A DNA stretch of 64,000 nucleotides from Hymenolepis diminuta (GCA_900708905.1 CAADRB010000106.1:141431-205430); one strand, 5' to 3'. Positions 1 through 15,500 are shown, counted from the first letter of the stretch. Notes: a model not told the origin generated them from the letters alone. Made by a program: numbers and translations.

Positions 1-353
1 GCTTTTGCTAACTTTTTTTCCATTTCAGGTATATAATTCCCTCTTTATCCTTATATACAGAGTGATATACTGAGTAAAAACCTCTCCTGATAAGAGCTTG
101 AGAGCAGAAATAAGATAAAGCGCAACACATTTCATGAAATTTTGAAGAATAAACAGTACTAAAATCATAACTATTATTACTAAAAGTTCCATAAACTCCG
201 TAATTATTAAGAATATAGTGTAAAATGTAAAAGAGAATAAAAGGTGGACTACACCTTAACAAAATTTAAAGAATATGTAATAACTAGACGGATTATTGAC
301 TTTATAAATCAATAAATTCAAGATAGAGTGAAATCAGACAAATTTAATCTTAC
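1..353. other. Intron portion, no coding signal
   Basis: This stretch lies downstream, in minus-strand sense, of the last DBS exon seen in the window, whose GT donor is at 353-352. It is AT-rich, and I found no translation that continues the RhoGEF protein. It is best read as the start of an intron leading to the DH-domain exons outside the window. Confidence 0.6.
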
Positions 354-572
354 CTCTTTATCCCGTTCCACTCCATTAGTCATCGTCTGTTGAGTTGCAC
401 CATTCACAAAGCCATTCTGCTGTTGAGTCTGCGGCTGACTATGATGACTGACAAGATGAGCAGGTCTAATGGGATAGGTATTCCTCGAGATCTGTTGTCG
501 TAAATTGGCAATAGTCATTTTGAGTGAATTCTCCACCTCTTCAACGGATCTAAGCATTTGACTTAATTCCAC
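354..572 (-). CDS. DBS-like RhoGEF exon: end of spectrin region and Gln-rich linker
   Basis: The exon has 73 codons, phase 0 at both ends. It has a TTGTCCTTCAG acceptor and a GAG|GTAAGA donor. It opens with VELSQMLRSVEEVENSLK, the last helix of the spectrin-like region. NTYPIRPAHL comes next, then a hydrophilic Gln/Asn/His-rich stretch (HHSQPQTQQQNGF). In DBS this is the linker between the spectrin repeat and the DH domain. An in-frame codon run ends cleanly at the donor, so the next exon (outside the window) should enter in phase 0. Confidence 0.8.
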
Positions 573-3500
573 CTGAAGGACAAAAGGGATTGATTAAAGA
601 TAATCGCATTTTCTTATGTATTATATTTATGAACGATGAAACTAAGGACTAAACATCGCCTACCTGATAACATTGAGCATCAGTAGAAAGACAGTAAATA
701 CAATTATCAGAATGATGAAATGGACGCTGGCGCATTGCACTTGATGATCTGATCAAACATCAGCTGAGAAAGCTTAAATGAGGGGCGTATATAGTTCTAG
801 ATAGCCCTCATCATCTGATTTTGTAGTCTACTATATGAATGAGTAGAGAAGACTAAAGTCCAATTTAACTAACCATGTGATTGGATTAAGAAAAAAATAG
901 TCAAACTTGTCTATTCATAACCAGTTACTAGAAAAGTGCTTTGAGATTATAATAATGCATTTGATATATATATGATAACGTATATGTAACTGCAATAAGG
1001 GTTGAATGCTCGAATAGTGTGCATTTAAATAAACTAAATGCACGGATTAAAACAAGCAAATGATTTTTCAAAGAAACCACGATGACGTAGAAAAACTTAA
1101 TGTAATCCGAATATAAAAATGAACTAGAAAGAATAGCAATTTGAATAAACAAGTCGCCTAGCATAGAATATCCCTTAATAGGGTTATCACACACAGAGTC
1201 ACTGGTTGTGAATTCAGTTCTCTTTTTTCTTCTAATAAATGTAAGAACAGTTGATCGAACCAAATTGTATTCCTGATTTATCGATTCTTTATCTGTGTCA
1301 ATTCAACTATTTACAATTAAATCCCTTTCATGCAAGCTGCACAGGGGTAATTTCAAAATATTTAATTCCCCTGCCTCCCTTCTGTCCTGCTAGCCGGTAT
1401 TAGTGACCTGCCTCTAAAAGGAGGGTTAGCAAATTTCGAAGACCCATCAAATCCCTAGTACGACCTTTTAAGCTTGAATTATTTCTATGACTAAGTTTAG
1501 TAAACTAGAAGAAATGATTGCTATATATTTTTACATCTTTTCTAAGTTGTCAATTATTAATGACTTCAGTACTGACTTTCGTCATGTTCATCTGTCTGTT
1601 AATATTCTACCATAAAATAACTAACCGAACATGATTCCACTCATTACATATATTCAATCTCCATTTGCTTAAGTTACATGAAAATCATAATCTAGCGGCT
1701 TTGGATTTAGCCTCAATTATCCATTAGTCGATGAATGTTATCCCGGTTAGCAATGGGAAGCATGATAATGACCTGATAAAACAAACTCTCACAAATGTGT
1801 AACTGTTCTCTAGTTGTTTCGTCGAAGTTTATGAGAGTGTCAGGAGCAGGTCATCATCACAATTCTATTAAAGATAACTCCATGGCGAATGGTCAGCGAA
1901 TTCCCAATCCTGATTCATTTAGTTATTGAAGTTTTCATCACCGCTAACCCTCATCATCTGTCATTCGAAATTCATTTTCCTTTTCATAACCCCAAAACTC
2001 AGCTCTCACTAATTATGGCGTTATAGATCACAAATGAACCACGCTTCAGACAAAATAAGTGACTAATTGATGTTCGTAACCTTCAAATACGACATAAATT
2101 TCTTCATCTTCATTCATCCCTTATAACGACCAACCCAACAGCAAGGAACTTGAACAGTCAAGGGACATAGGCTAAAAATAAGCTATCTACATATAAACAA
2201 CAAATAACTAAGCTACTACAACGAACAAAAAACATACCTTTCGATGGGGTAAAGGATGTACCTTGAGTGTATAAAATAGATACAATTTTCGTTTAATAAA
2301 ATTTGCCATCTAGCAAATCTAGAATATGTTAGGACCAACTACTCAAGGGCGGTCACGTATATATGGACAGTAATTCAATACCATGCACCAGATTAAATCT
2401 AATGTTGAATAATCTACTAACCTTCATTTCAGAATTAAGTAAATCCGAAAACTGTTTTCTGAACTGTCCCGGATTGCCCTTGAGTACTAGATTCGCCTCC
2501 CGTGATTCAAGGAAGGCATTTAATTGTTTAATAGTCTCTTCACAGAGTACCGGATCCATTTCTGTAACGCGTTCAGGTGTTAAAGGAGCATTTAGATTGG
2601 TTCCTTTCGATATCCATTGTCGAGCTTCGTTAATTTCCGTATAGAGTTGAACCAAGCGGTCGAGTTGGTTGACTGCCTTGTCCAAACCAGTTCGTGCAAG
2701 GAACTCAAGTTTTCGCAGAGTGGTAATTCGAGCGTCTGCGTATTCAGGAAGGAGGTAGACGAGAGGAGGAGTTGAGGAGTTGGTTTCAGGAGGCAAATCT
2801 AAAGAAAGTTTATCCGATTCTGTTGTCAAACTACTCTCATCTTCGTCGGCTCCGTAGAAATCGTTCAATTCATCACTACATTCGTAGTCGTTTTCACCTC
2901 CGGGAACTCCATCATTCAAAGAGTCATACTGTGGATTTTCAACTGAAATAAAAAAATACAGAAATATTTAAACACTTATAAAGGTTTCCACATCGATCAA
3001 CGTAAAAGGAGGGAAGATATTTTAGAGCCCAGCTGATTGAGTTCAGCTAGCTCGCTGTCGACTATTGTTGTGTGGTTGGTTACTTTATATGGTAGATTTT
3101 CCACTAGTCGTATGATGAAAAAAGAGGAGGAACGTTGAAATCACTCCTATAAATAAATTGTAGTTTCTTGTAGATCCAATGTGGGCGACAATTTCAGTAT
3201 CAAGCGCAGATGGTGCCAGCAATAGGATGACCTGGTCTGACCTTAATGTTTTTAAATTAGTAACTGTAAGGTTAATGACCCCAGATTAGTCATCATGACT
3301 ACACGATGCATGAATCGATTTATGAATTTAATCATAAAGACGTAAGATAAACAGTATCAGTCTGCTACATCTGATCTACCACCCACCATGTCTGCTGCGA
3401 TCTGCGGAATTGTATACTGTCTTAAATTTAAGATAGGGTTTGTCCTAAAACAACACTCCTTTTTGTTAAAACTGTGAGAAGCAAAACCTCTTTATATGTA

Positions 3501-6500
3501 ACTACGTATTCAGCCTAGTTAGTAGATTGATAAGCTAATTAGCAGAAGATATTGTTAATCGTGTGCGGCGACACGTCCATATAAATGTATTCAACCGTTA
3601 CCAGATATACAAAAAAGGTCAATGGAACCTGTTTCGAAAATCACAATGAAGTCATTATTCTTTTGTTTCAAACAAGGCATCAACCAAAATTGAACATTTC
3701 AAGCCGTGAGAAAAGAAGTGAAACGAGTCTATCGTAAGTAACGCCAAGTTGAGGAAAACGGATTATGTATGCCAAAACTCAAGCAGTCAACATACATATC
3801 AACCGAATTACGAGGACTTAATAATATCTTTTAAAGGACATTCATAGATCGAACTGAACAAACTAATTGATGAACGCTAGTTTCTTAAGAAGAAATCTTT
3901 CCCCCACTCAAAGCGATAGAAAAGCAAGAAAACTTACATGCCATTCGAGCCAACAGGCTACTGAGGCTCGCACAACTCATTCGCTTCTCAGCCTCACTAT
4001 TCACCACCACAAGATCTCCATCTACGGAAAGAACCGAATTAGCAATTCCATTCGCTTCATTCCGTATATTTTCTCCTCGAGCAATTAGTTCAACAATCTC
4101 ATCTAGTAGAATGACTCCTGAAGCTTGTGCCTCCTTAGCACGAGCTTGGATTGTAACTAGCCCCTCCATAGGATCTTCAGGACCATTTGATGAATTGTTC
4201 CCCGCACTGTTGTCTTCCATGACCACAGCAGAGTCTGTTTCATCTGAAGTATCGGATGTTCCACTGAAGGAAGTGAAAGAACCTTGAAGGAGTATTGGAG
4301 CGCCAGAATGGCCAGGAAGGTAGTCAGAAACGGACTCGATTAGGGATTGCCATACTCCAAGTAGGGGTTGAAGCTGAAAAGAAATAAAATACGGTGTTAT
4401 TACCTTGCTCGGGCCTTGGTGTGTGCTGATATCGAATTTCGATAAATGGACTATTTACCGACCACCTATAATATGTTCCAGAAAATTCTTGTCCAGATTC
4501 GGTTAGATGCATAGTTATTTAGGCATTCGATTTTTCCCTACCATTCCATAGCATTCGCATGGTGGTCTCTTAAGTCTTATTTATATATTTAAATCAAAGT
4601 GTGATGAGTTCTGATAATATCTGAGACTTAGATATAGTAGATAAACAAAAACCTCCAAAGTTTACATCGCAATAGAGAAAATGAGTTATGGAACCAGAAA
4701 CTAAAATAAACTATCATCTCAATTAAATAGTTAAGCCATCAGGTTATTTAAGCGAACTCCAAACAGCAGTCTCTTCAGTTTTACATACGTGAACCTTAAT
4801 TCAATAATATAATCTGATTGCGATTCAATACGCCATTCAATATGGGGTATGCTTCCAGGCAATATAAAGTTCGCAAGAAACGCGTAAAAACATGTTTGAG
4901 AAAAAATAAGGAGAAAGTTCAAACTGAATTCGCATGACCATGAGTAATTTAAATCAACTCATCTGATATAAATGGTGCGTGGTGGGAAAATGAACCGAGG
5001 TAAAAAATTGAAAGACATGTAGGGGCTATAAATTTACCTGACGTCCTGTTTAGATATATTTATTAGATTAAATCGAGATTTAAATTTAGGCAACCCTACC
5101 ATTGCCCTTTTCTAACCCTAAAACACTTTATGTTAACATGAGGAATGCTCCGTCTAAAGAGAAATTGTATTGTTATTATTAATTATAACACTTATATTTT
5201 ATTATATACATATTATATTTGTGCATTTAAGAAGCCGAGTCTAAATTAAGACTTTTTTGAGTAGATCTACAAAAAGTCATGAAGAATTCAAGCCCTATGT
5301 GCTCCAACTGAATTCAAAGAAAGCATTAAAAATGATTGTTTCTGTACGTGAAAGTTGAGCCTTAAAATAGAACTCGTGTTGATGATGAAAGTAGAACACG
5401 ATGGTAGTAGCACTGTGCCAAACGATCATTTCGGCCTCTGCCTAGATACCCAACATTAGCTGTAAGTTTGAATGAAAACATGCATGTGAGAGTTGGAGCG
5501 AATTCATGTGCGCCTGATTTGCAAATCAAATCAGACGCATTTCCTCCACATGCATACATGCGAGCACATATAAGATCGGACTCTCTCTTTTACGATCCTT
5601 CTCTCCTAGCTCGCATTCATTCATCCATTCAATCAGATATGTGCAATTTCCGAGATCTGCGATAATGTGTATAGCAAAGAGGCGAAAAATACACAAAAGA
5701 ATATTGCACAGTTTTTCTTTTTAATGATTAATTTCCCTCTTACAAACAAATACAGCAGTTTTCTCTCATTCGTCACAACATCAAGAAAAAAACTTTTGCC
5801 ATGCCAGAAAGGTTACAAAGAATTATTCCAGAGATAAATTCAATTCGGGATTAACCACGTGCTCGATAAATGAGAATCAACACTGATGTGAGAGAGTTGA
5901 GATCATTCCACCAGCCCTGGGAAAAGCTGAATATACTTGGTAATAAATTTTTTTATTACATTCAATATGAAGATTAAGGTATTAGTGATTAAAATATGCC
6001 CTGACAAGATTAACAAAGACACAAATGTGTGCCAATGACGAGGAGAGTAATAACCTCGTTCAGGTTTTCATCGGTATACAATAAGCGGAAAGATGAACCA
6101 TACTGATTAAGTCTGCCTATTAAAGTGGTAGCAGAGTTCAATTTTCTCACCAAGGAAACTCCAGAATGTTACTTCACCACTAAAAGTGCGTGTTGGGGAA
6201 ACGAATCCCTAAAGCGATCTAGGAGTTATAAGCCATTTTGATATCCTCTTATTTATCACAACAGGGCTTCATCACAAAAGTACGAAGAGTATAAAAAAAT
6301 AAGTGTGTGAATTCAATAAAGGATATCTGAGAAACATGGTCGATGTGAATTAATAGGCTTAGATTTTCCTCGCAACTGAAAAGATAGTGTTTGTAACTAC
6401 AGAATAGCAGTAGAAAGGTGAAAATATAAGCTTGTCTTAACATACAACGGAAAAGAAAATATACTAGTAAGAAGCTAATACTGATGATCGTTAGAGATTT

Positions 6501-9500
6501 AACTGCTCAAAGCCGTATGAATCAGTTACACAAGTATATTGAGAAAACGGGCGTTAATTTTTGGAGATTATGCCAATTCCAAGATTAATAGATAGTCATT
6601 AAAAGAATTAAAAACGATTAGGATACTTAGGCAGAAGTTGTGCATCCATATAAAGTCGGGAAAAAGTATCAAACCAATACTAACGAATCCCAAACAAAAT
6701 GTAAATCGAGCCCGAAGCCCTACATCTAGTATCAATTCATAATTTCATTTAAAGTTCAAATTAACTATTCAACAAAGGCACAACGATTTTTCAGTAAAAG
6801 TGGGACATTATCAGAAATGAGTTTTCAAAAGTTGCCCTCATTTTAAAAATTAGTTGTGAGTATCTCAAAAATTATCAGTTTCACTCATTGATCCAAATCG
6901 AGTCTGATTAAGCAACTCTAAAAGAAGTTTCTGCACATTTATAAACGCGAATAAATTCGACCAGCAGGAAATGCTAATGAATAAGTCATGAAGAATACTC
7001 ATAACATGTTAGTCATAGGCCTAATTAATATTACAAAAGACAATATAGGAGATGAATAGCCATTAGCCAAATATGCACCAATGTTGAGAATAATAGACAG
7101 GTTATATATACAATCCATAAGGTAACTAAGGTTACTTATATTTTTAAAATTTCAACTAATCCAATAATAATTAATGTGTGTTTTATATCAGAAAATTTCA
7201 TGGCAGGTAATACTATAACTAACGAAATGAAAAGACACACAGTGTAATAGTGTTTACAAAAGCGGAACAGAGGAGTTTAGAAATTGCAAGCTTTCTAAAA
7301 GTCACCAGATCTTTCGTTTGCAAAGTTAGTAAGGACCTGCTGAATGAAAACAATGGAGATGAGTTGGCTGCCACGAGGAAGAGAAAGTGCATTATCAATG
7401 CACTGCTGCCTAATTCACTCACTCAGAACACCTGAGTTTGTGAGAAGAGTGCATGGCATGACATGACATTGTATGATGGACGAAAATCGTGGGAAGTCAA
7501 TACGCGACATCTTGCCAAACATCTCCTAATATCTGAAGGGACAACAAAATAGGAGGAATGCTCTTCATCAAGACCTCAGATACAAATCTCGTACGTTCTT
7601 AGATGAGGTCGTCAGTTGATGTGGACGAAAACAACTCGAGAGAATCGTGCAACGCGTGTAAAAGGACTCTTAAAGAAAGTGAAGCATCCAGAAGACGAGG
7701 AGTGTCTTGGGTTTTTCTCCAACGAAGGAAACTTCCACCAATTTGAAAAAGTGAATCGAAGAAATGGCAGGTGGTTGGCTATGTGGGGGCGGACCCCATT
7801 GCAGTTCCAATTGTTGTGTATACGCACTAAGTTTCCAGCAGCAGTGATGCTTTTCGGTATTGTGAGGGTCAGTGAGGGAGGGTCACATCATGACACCTCC
7901 ATTGTTTCCACAGGGCCTTAGAGTCGATGTAGGTGCAGATGCAGATGTAGATGCCTATGCGGAGACTCTTCAAATCACTGTTGTTAAGCCGCCTTGGATA
8001 GACAGCGTAGGTAATAGGGAGAAGGCCCTCCTATTTCTTCCAACAAGATTCGGCTCCATCCTAATTAAAGCTCTCAAAAGGCAGGATTGGATGGTGGAGA
8101 ATTTGCATCATCACGTCACGCCAAACTTATGGCCTCCTCCTAACTCACCAGACCTTTATCCTTTGGATTATAACGTGTGGGACGTGGTAGAAAAGGAAGT
8201 TAATAAGGGTGATCAGAACACCAAATCCTCCTCTCTGATAGAGGCAAAAGCAATAGTGCCCGAGTAATGGAGGACATCAGCAAAGACCACCTGATCTGAT
8301 GGGAGCTTGCAGTCAGTCACTTTCGGACTCAAATTGAGTGGGTGACAGAAGGGGATGGAGGATATATAGAACAAGTCCTAGATTAATATTACGTTTATTT
8401 GTTACTTTACGAGCAATCGTAAATTTCAATCATTAACAGTTCTATTTTCTGTTGTTTTTTTTAAAAAGTGCATAAAGTATTCTCAGATGCTTTAAGCACC
8501 CTGTTTATACATAATATTACGAATTCATTAAAAGACACAGAATCTCGTACTTACGCCTTAAAACATTGTTAAACATACTATAAGTGAATATATTTATAAA
8601 TAATTAAGAAAAGCCATCTAAAATAGTTATGCCATTTCATAAATATCAAGAACCCAATATGATTTCCTTTTTAACTGTATAAATAACTTTAACAAGTTAA
8701 GATATCTAGAGCACTGAAACCGGGAATATTCCGCCAAGAAACCCGGAAGCTGTAAGAAAATCACATGTCCGAATTTTAAAAAAGAGAACATGGATTTGAT
8801 AAAAATCAATGTATACCCAGTGAGCGGATTAGACAGCTGCAACGGTGAAGCCTACATAATAAAGAGACTGGAAGAATTCGAATTTCTCATCAGAGAGGCC
8901 TCATGATACAATCACCTTATCCAAGATGTATTGGAAAACGCCTTCCTAAATGGACTTGGAAATTTGTTTCCAAATTCGAGCTGAGGGGAGATTTCCGAAC
9001 TTCACCAATCCCAACCATAAAAATGTAAGGCTTTGAGAGCTCAATAATGTCATTACTTACTACTTTTTTCAGTTATCGAGATATTTTCACTTAATTAAAC
9101 CATGTGAAAATGTGGTTTAATTTATCGACAAAAGGTCATCGGCAGGACGCAAAAGTGCACACACACGGGCAAGTTAAACTTAACCAACGAAAGTAGCCGT
9201 TTAACCAAATCCGTAGGGAAAACTTAGCACGATTAGCCAAGTAATAAAATTTTAATTACGACAAATTAAGTAACGAGGAGCAGATCGAATAAGCAACATA
9301 ATTTATTCTTCTAACATTCCTAAGTTGGATATTAATCGACAGACCGATATCAACGCTACTCAGGACCTAAAAATGAATTATACAACTACTGACCTCAAAA
9401 TTCACATTTGAAAACATTGGTTGAAATCCACACTATGATAAAAATTATGAGTCAACTCTAGACGATAGACTAAGGCTTCCGCATGTGAACTAAATTCTAT

Positions 9501-12500
9501 ATGCTAAAATATATCGCAAAGGGGAAATGACCTATCAGTGTTACACACGTAGTCAACTAAATAATCAGTTTTACGCAATTAAAGAAGGTTCTAAACTGAA
9601 AAATTAAATGTAAATTCATCAAACTTCGTTGGATAGGGATTAAAAAAACAGATAATTTAACTCACGAAATTACAGTGGCAAGTGAATTATCATAGCACAA
9701 AATTTATCAAACTATCAGGAATTATTCGGCATCAAAAATTAGTACTGAGTGTCTATAAGTTCTGAACCGCAGAAGTCAGGTATAACAATGCTTGACCCCA
9801 TTTACTTCCCAAATATACAATCATTTTCTGCTGTTCTAAAAAAACAAAAAATGATAAATCAGACTGCCAAAACGGACTAGACTGCAGACACCAAATGGCG
9901 TAGCACTCATGAAACAGGCCATAATAAATGATCTGACAATATTAGAAAGATATAATCATGGAAATTACCAGTTTCTTTAGATCGATTGATAAAAACTGCG
10001 CAGTAACTTCACGTAAATTAAGAATCGAACAAACGAGGCAAGAAATAAGCAGAAGTAGCAATTCCATTTAGGGTTTATAAATAGGGATCAGAACAAAATA
10101 AAGGAAAATTTTATGAAATTATCTATAAGTTACAACAAAAAGACCGAGAAAACAACTAATTTTGTTGGAAATTGAAATCAGTCAGAAACTCCTGAATGAC
10201 AAAACCCAAGCTTAGCATCTGCTTCTGTGATAGATCTGCAGATCTGTGGAATTGATAAATTAATGCCTGTTTGCACTAGTCTCCAAAATTGACTTAACTC
10301 CAGACGCTAAATCGTGCCACCCATAGATAATCGACACAGCACACAATGAATGACCTGTCATAATGTTACATGCACATGCTCACGGAAACTGAGCTCAAAG
10401 ACAAACACGTGATTGGAAACCTGATAGCAACCAGAGTTGTAAAAGATAGATCTTTAAAGTCAAAATCAGGATTTACCTAACAAACTCCACAATATTCCAG
10501 AGAAAATGACTCGTGAGGTTTCGCTTATGACTCATACCACCTATGAGTTGATACTGAAGCGAGAGATAATTAATTGCTTCATACAGAAACACATGGCTGA
10601 ATAGCTGATGGCAGCCAGAAAAATATACAAGTCAAACCTTTAAAATTGAGATATAGTAAATTTGAGAAGAGACGCCAGAAGATTTCAGTGAAAGCGAACA
10701 AAATGTTAGTTACGATTACTTGATCAGGAGTGAGTCAACATCCCACGCGTCTCCTGATTTCAAAGGAGGTAAGTAACGTGAGTAGAGGAGAAACTGTCAA
10801 AAAATGCGCGTAAAAGATAAATGGTGAGAAACTCTGACAAAGCAAAGCGTTTTCTTCATGAGAGCTTCTTTCATTCTGAATTGAGCTAAACCTAACAATA
10901 TGTCCATAGATCATTACATGATGCAAACAATGCACAAAGAAATCTGCACTTGGTAGAAAAATTGCAACAATTAATGCCCCTTCAAGTTTTGGCAACATTT
11001 AGAATAGGCGGACACTCGTAGCTTTTCACCACTATCAAAAGACTTGAAGATGGTACAAGCCCAACAAGAGATGAGATACTTGTATTAAAGATACGACAGA
11101 GCCGAACCACTCAAACTATCTAAGAATGAGAATAGAGAAAGCCAAAAGTGATAAAAAGTATAAATTTAGCAGGTAAAAATAATCCCAGTGTTCTAAACCT
11201 TAATGGAAAAAAATATCAAATGTTAAATATTTAAATAAACACAGTGAGTTATCCACTACCCCACCAACTGGAACCAATATCTACTAGTATTATTCGATCA
11301 AAGGGATGGAATAAAAAAATTCCAAATTATTTGGTTCTTCTTTTTCGATCCTTCCTGATGAAGATAATGACAAAATCTCTGCCATAATTTATGTCCAGCA
11401 TTGATACCAAAACTCTTACAACGGTCATCCAATTAGGAGCAACTTGAGCTGGCTACTCCTATGCATGTCAATATCGACCGCTTAATATGATCAATCCAAC
11501 CACTTTTTATGTTAAATCCAAACCCCTCTTATTCGATTGGTTGAGAACTATTAAAACAGAAAACAAACATATACTAATGATCAATGTGAAAACTAGTTAG
11601 GATGGTTCAAAGATTGCTGAAGAAAGTTCTTTTTTGGGTCTTACAGATAAGTATTCATTCATAGTTGATAGATACAACTTAATGTTCAGTTTAACGAAAT
11701 GTGGGATACACTTTAGCCAGGTACACAGTCTTTTATTAGATAGGTGAAAAGCATTCCTTCTTGGGAATTTTTTCTAGTACGCATTTATTTCCCTCAGGGC
11801 AGTAAATTAAAGTTTGTTCAATGTGGTACGTAAAACATGATATGCTAAAAGTTTACTTACTATTTCACCACTTTTACAAAAGTATCGTACTGTTCTGAGT
11901 GATAGTTACTGTGATTTCGTAAAAGAATTAACCAATTAAAACCGCAAGTAACCAGTTAGGTCAGGTCTATCCGAAGAGGGCGACCATGACCTCAAACAGG
12001 TAGAAGATCGAAGTGAAAGACGTGCAAAAATGTCAAACAGCAACGTCAGTCCAAAATTTCGCTGGGGAGATAGAGTACAGGCAAGCACGAGTAATAATAC
12101 TGATTACAAATTATGCCCAATAAAGTTACTTTTAAATATCACCAGTCATACTGATAAATGATCCGTTAATAGACACAAGAGATTTTGAAAATATAGGAAA
12201 CACAGTTGATTTGATCTTCATTAAATTAACAAGTCGCCAACGCAACTAATCGCCCTGTATAAGAGATGGAATGGATGCCACCATCTAATCTTTTTACAAT
12301 TCATGTAGGTTGTATGGCTAATCACTAGAGAATATTAAGAAATATCTTTTTCTTTCAAGGACCTAAGCCATTAACTTATATTCTCCTATGCAAATGTCAT
12401 GACCCCTCACACTTAGGCGTCAAATATGACTTTCATATCAATGATGTCATCGCATTCTATTTCTTCATCCTTGTTTGACCCAATTTCATCTGTAGACACT

Positions 12501-15500
12501 ACTCCATATCCGCAAGCTGTAAACCTAAATATAAATTTCATAATTCAAGCTGGCGTGGCGCCAAACGATTCTCCCTTGATAAAAGCGTGCCTGTGTTGCT
12601 TTTCCCTTTTCTCGTCTTGGATAAAGCTAGGATTATCTTAATGGGAAGAGTTGATCATCTACACATCTGCCTGCATAATCCCTAACATCGACACAAACAT
12701 AAGCTGGTATTTTTTTATCAAAGAGAATAAAAAATTGAAATCACTGAAGCCAGGATCTAGGAATGAAACAAATAGAACAAAAAAAGAAATACAACTAATT
12801 ACTGCTGAACAAAAATAAAACTTAAACTGATGAGAAAAAAGAAAAGCAATATTATATAATTCCACTAGCCTCTAACTCCAAAACATGAGAATTTAATGGC
12901 TCCTCCTTATTCATTTTGTATCTCGATAGAAATATTAAATAACCGATTTAATCAATATCTGGATGACTGTACTTGGCAAATTTACAACAAAAGTTGCTAG
13001 AAAACGCTGCAGACTGTTATTCAAAAATAGGCTTAATTAAAACATAAATTTCCTTTATCTAATTAGTATACGAGTCCACTAGCCCTCTGAACGATGCATT
13101 AATAAAGTTAGTTGCATAAAGCATAATAAAGAATTAAATCACATGAAAAGTACGTACCTTCTTGAAATGGCTCTCAAAATCCTCCAGCGTTTGCAAATTC
13201 CTCAATCCACGCGCGTATCTATTCCAAAATTTCCTCAGCTTTGACCGTGTCTCTGACAACTGGATAATATACTGTTCTACAACAAGGATTTGGGAGGAAC
13301 GATCTTTGGGCAAATCCAGGGAACTTATATCCTCGCCATTATTTCGATTATTAGATTCCACATCTTCCTCCTCTGAATTACTAGATTCGCGTAATTCCCG
13401 AAGCCGTTTCCGTAAATCCACTCCGCGAGATTCGCAGGATGACAGCCTCCTTTGAAGCTGGCGTCTTCTTCGTTGAAGACCTTCCATGCGTTCTCGATCC
13501 AACTCGAAGATGGTAAAGTCCTGTGAGAGTCGTGCTAGCGTCTCTACTTTGGATATATCCCCCACAAAGTTCTGGATCTCCAACCCCAGATCACAGGCGC
13601 CGCGTTGGAAACTTTCAATCTCCTGAAGGAAAAGAGAGGAAGTGGTTATAGGGGAGAGAAGTAAACCATAAGTCTGAGAGTCCTGCTGGCGTCTTCCATG
13701 ACGTCGTCTTGCTGGTGTTGCTCGCATCGTCGCCATGCATATGAGGGGAAATTGTCACTATAGGCACATATACACACTGTACTATACTGAGGCAAGGCAC
13801 AAGAGGTTATGACGCCTATGACTATGTGTACGCGCGCCTCAGAAACCAGCTATGCGCACATCGATCCTACACGCGGCACACTATTGGTGCACGCACTAGC
13901 CGATGTGCGGAACGAGCGTACGTGCGCACTGGGTGTTACGCACGCACAAGCGCAAATACAAAATGCGTCGTTGTGTGTTACATAAGATGAACTCTAGTTA
14001 ATTTCACATAGTCTCTCTTGAGTATCTTGAAAAAAACATTAACACAAAGCAAATGTATCAAGTAAGCTAATTACCATGTGATTTAATTCAGCTAGTCGAA
14101 TCAGAAGTTCAGTGAATTATTGTAACGATAGCAAAGAGTTCAAACTATTAAATCACTTAAATACAGCTCATTTATTCTGATTTGTTAATTAAAAAAAAAA
14201 GACATTTAAGAGAAGATAGGAAGACTAGGTAATTGGATGGATATTCTAAAGGATGAACTAGTCATTTGATAAGCCAGTAGCGTAGTGATCAACGTGCATG
14301 TCTGACAAGCCAGAGGTCAATGAGGCTAATGCTCACCGGTGCATACCCAGTGACGTGGATGATTAACCGCACTAGGTAATTCTAGTTAATGAGAGGCATG
14401 TTAAAATGTGAAATTATCATAAGAGGGGCTCCAGGGCACTCTCCTTCAACGCAAGTCAAGTATTATTAGCACTTCCCTTGGCGGGTTTGGGACGTTTAAA
14501 AAAGTCATTTGACAAACTGAGAGGCATGTGAACAGTCTACAGATTAGACTTGGTAACCAGAGCAAGAAAAATACCTAATTTTGTAGTTCGAAATCTGATG
14601 TGAACAAATGGGTCAAATTCGTTTCCCTTAAAAATTCAACTAAATTTGAAGAGTCTAATACGAATACACAAGTTAAAACGATATACCTCCTAAAATCTAC
14701 TGAGGAAAAAGGGAAAGAGAAACTCACTCGACTAGTCTCTTTTATTTCAATACTTATTCCTGTCACTTGAATGCAAACATTATCATATGTGGACAACAAG
14801 CAACAAGCAAAACTCATTCATATACCATATATTAATAAGTTTACGAGGATTTACAACCAAATAAGTCAAAATGAATATTCAAAGGAGTGTTAAAAGTGGA
14901 AACTCATTTGTTTATCATTGAAGAATGTCACATGGAGACCAAATGATTACAAAAAGGTCAGTAAGACTAATTCTTTTCTTATATATTAAGTTGAATGCTT
15001 TTATTCTTTTAACTCCAAACGTTATAACCGGAAATTTAACAGGAACAGGATCAGGAACAAAATCAGAATGTTTGTTGTTATTCCTAATATCGATTTCTTT
15101 CGCAATTAATCGATAAATTCATAGTAACCTTTAATGGCTTGACTCCCTCCTTTAATGGGCGCGTTTAACTCAATTAATATTTCAAGTAATTACATGTTAC
15201 AGATTATTAAATCCATGTGCAACGAAATTTCCTTAGCTGATCCCCATTTTCTTTCCATGTTAAGAATAATATCCTACTTGTTAGTTTTACAATTAACTAA
15301 AGGCAGTGTCATAATTCACCCTGGTTTTGTATAAATCGGCTTTCTATTGGATGTCTAAGTAAATATTAGTGGTCGATAAGCTCAGAACATGAATTCGCTC
15401 AGCTCAGAGAAGAAATCATAAAATTTGAACATAAACTCTAATATGAACTATCTCTATTAAATAAGAAGTATATAATGCGATTTTAAAAATTAAATGAGAC

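Larger units (their letters stand above)
4374..13157 (-). other. Intron of the DBS-like gene (8,784 nt)
   Basis: This intron separates the 13158-13622 exon (donor AAG|GTACGT) from the 3938-4373 exon. It contains mariner copy 1 (7111-8503) and a short SINE-like 3' fragment at 8868-8965. A possible second fragment lies near 6130-6200. The remainder is AT-rich with only short open frames, and I found no additional exon. Confidence 0.6.

Noticed and set aside
8..262. 84-codon minus-strand frame at the window edge
   Set aside because: Hydrophobic AT-driven translation with no resemblance to the DH domain expected next and no splice-compatible boundaries.
4324..4512. Open frame on the minus strand overlapping the 3938-4373 exon
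   Set aside because: Its translation is in another frame and mixes intron and exon sequence. The true exon starts after the strong acceptor at 4374-4375.
9820..10620. Possible tandem repeats with about 390-bp spacing (GACTAGACTGCAGACACCAA versus GACTTAACTCCAGACGCTAA)
   Set aside because: Similarity is short and scattered, and I could not separate it from chance in AT-rich sequence. A dot plot would decide.
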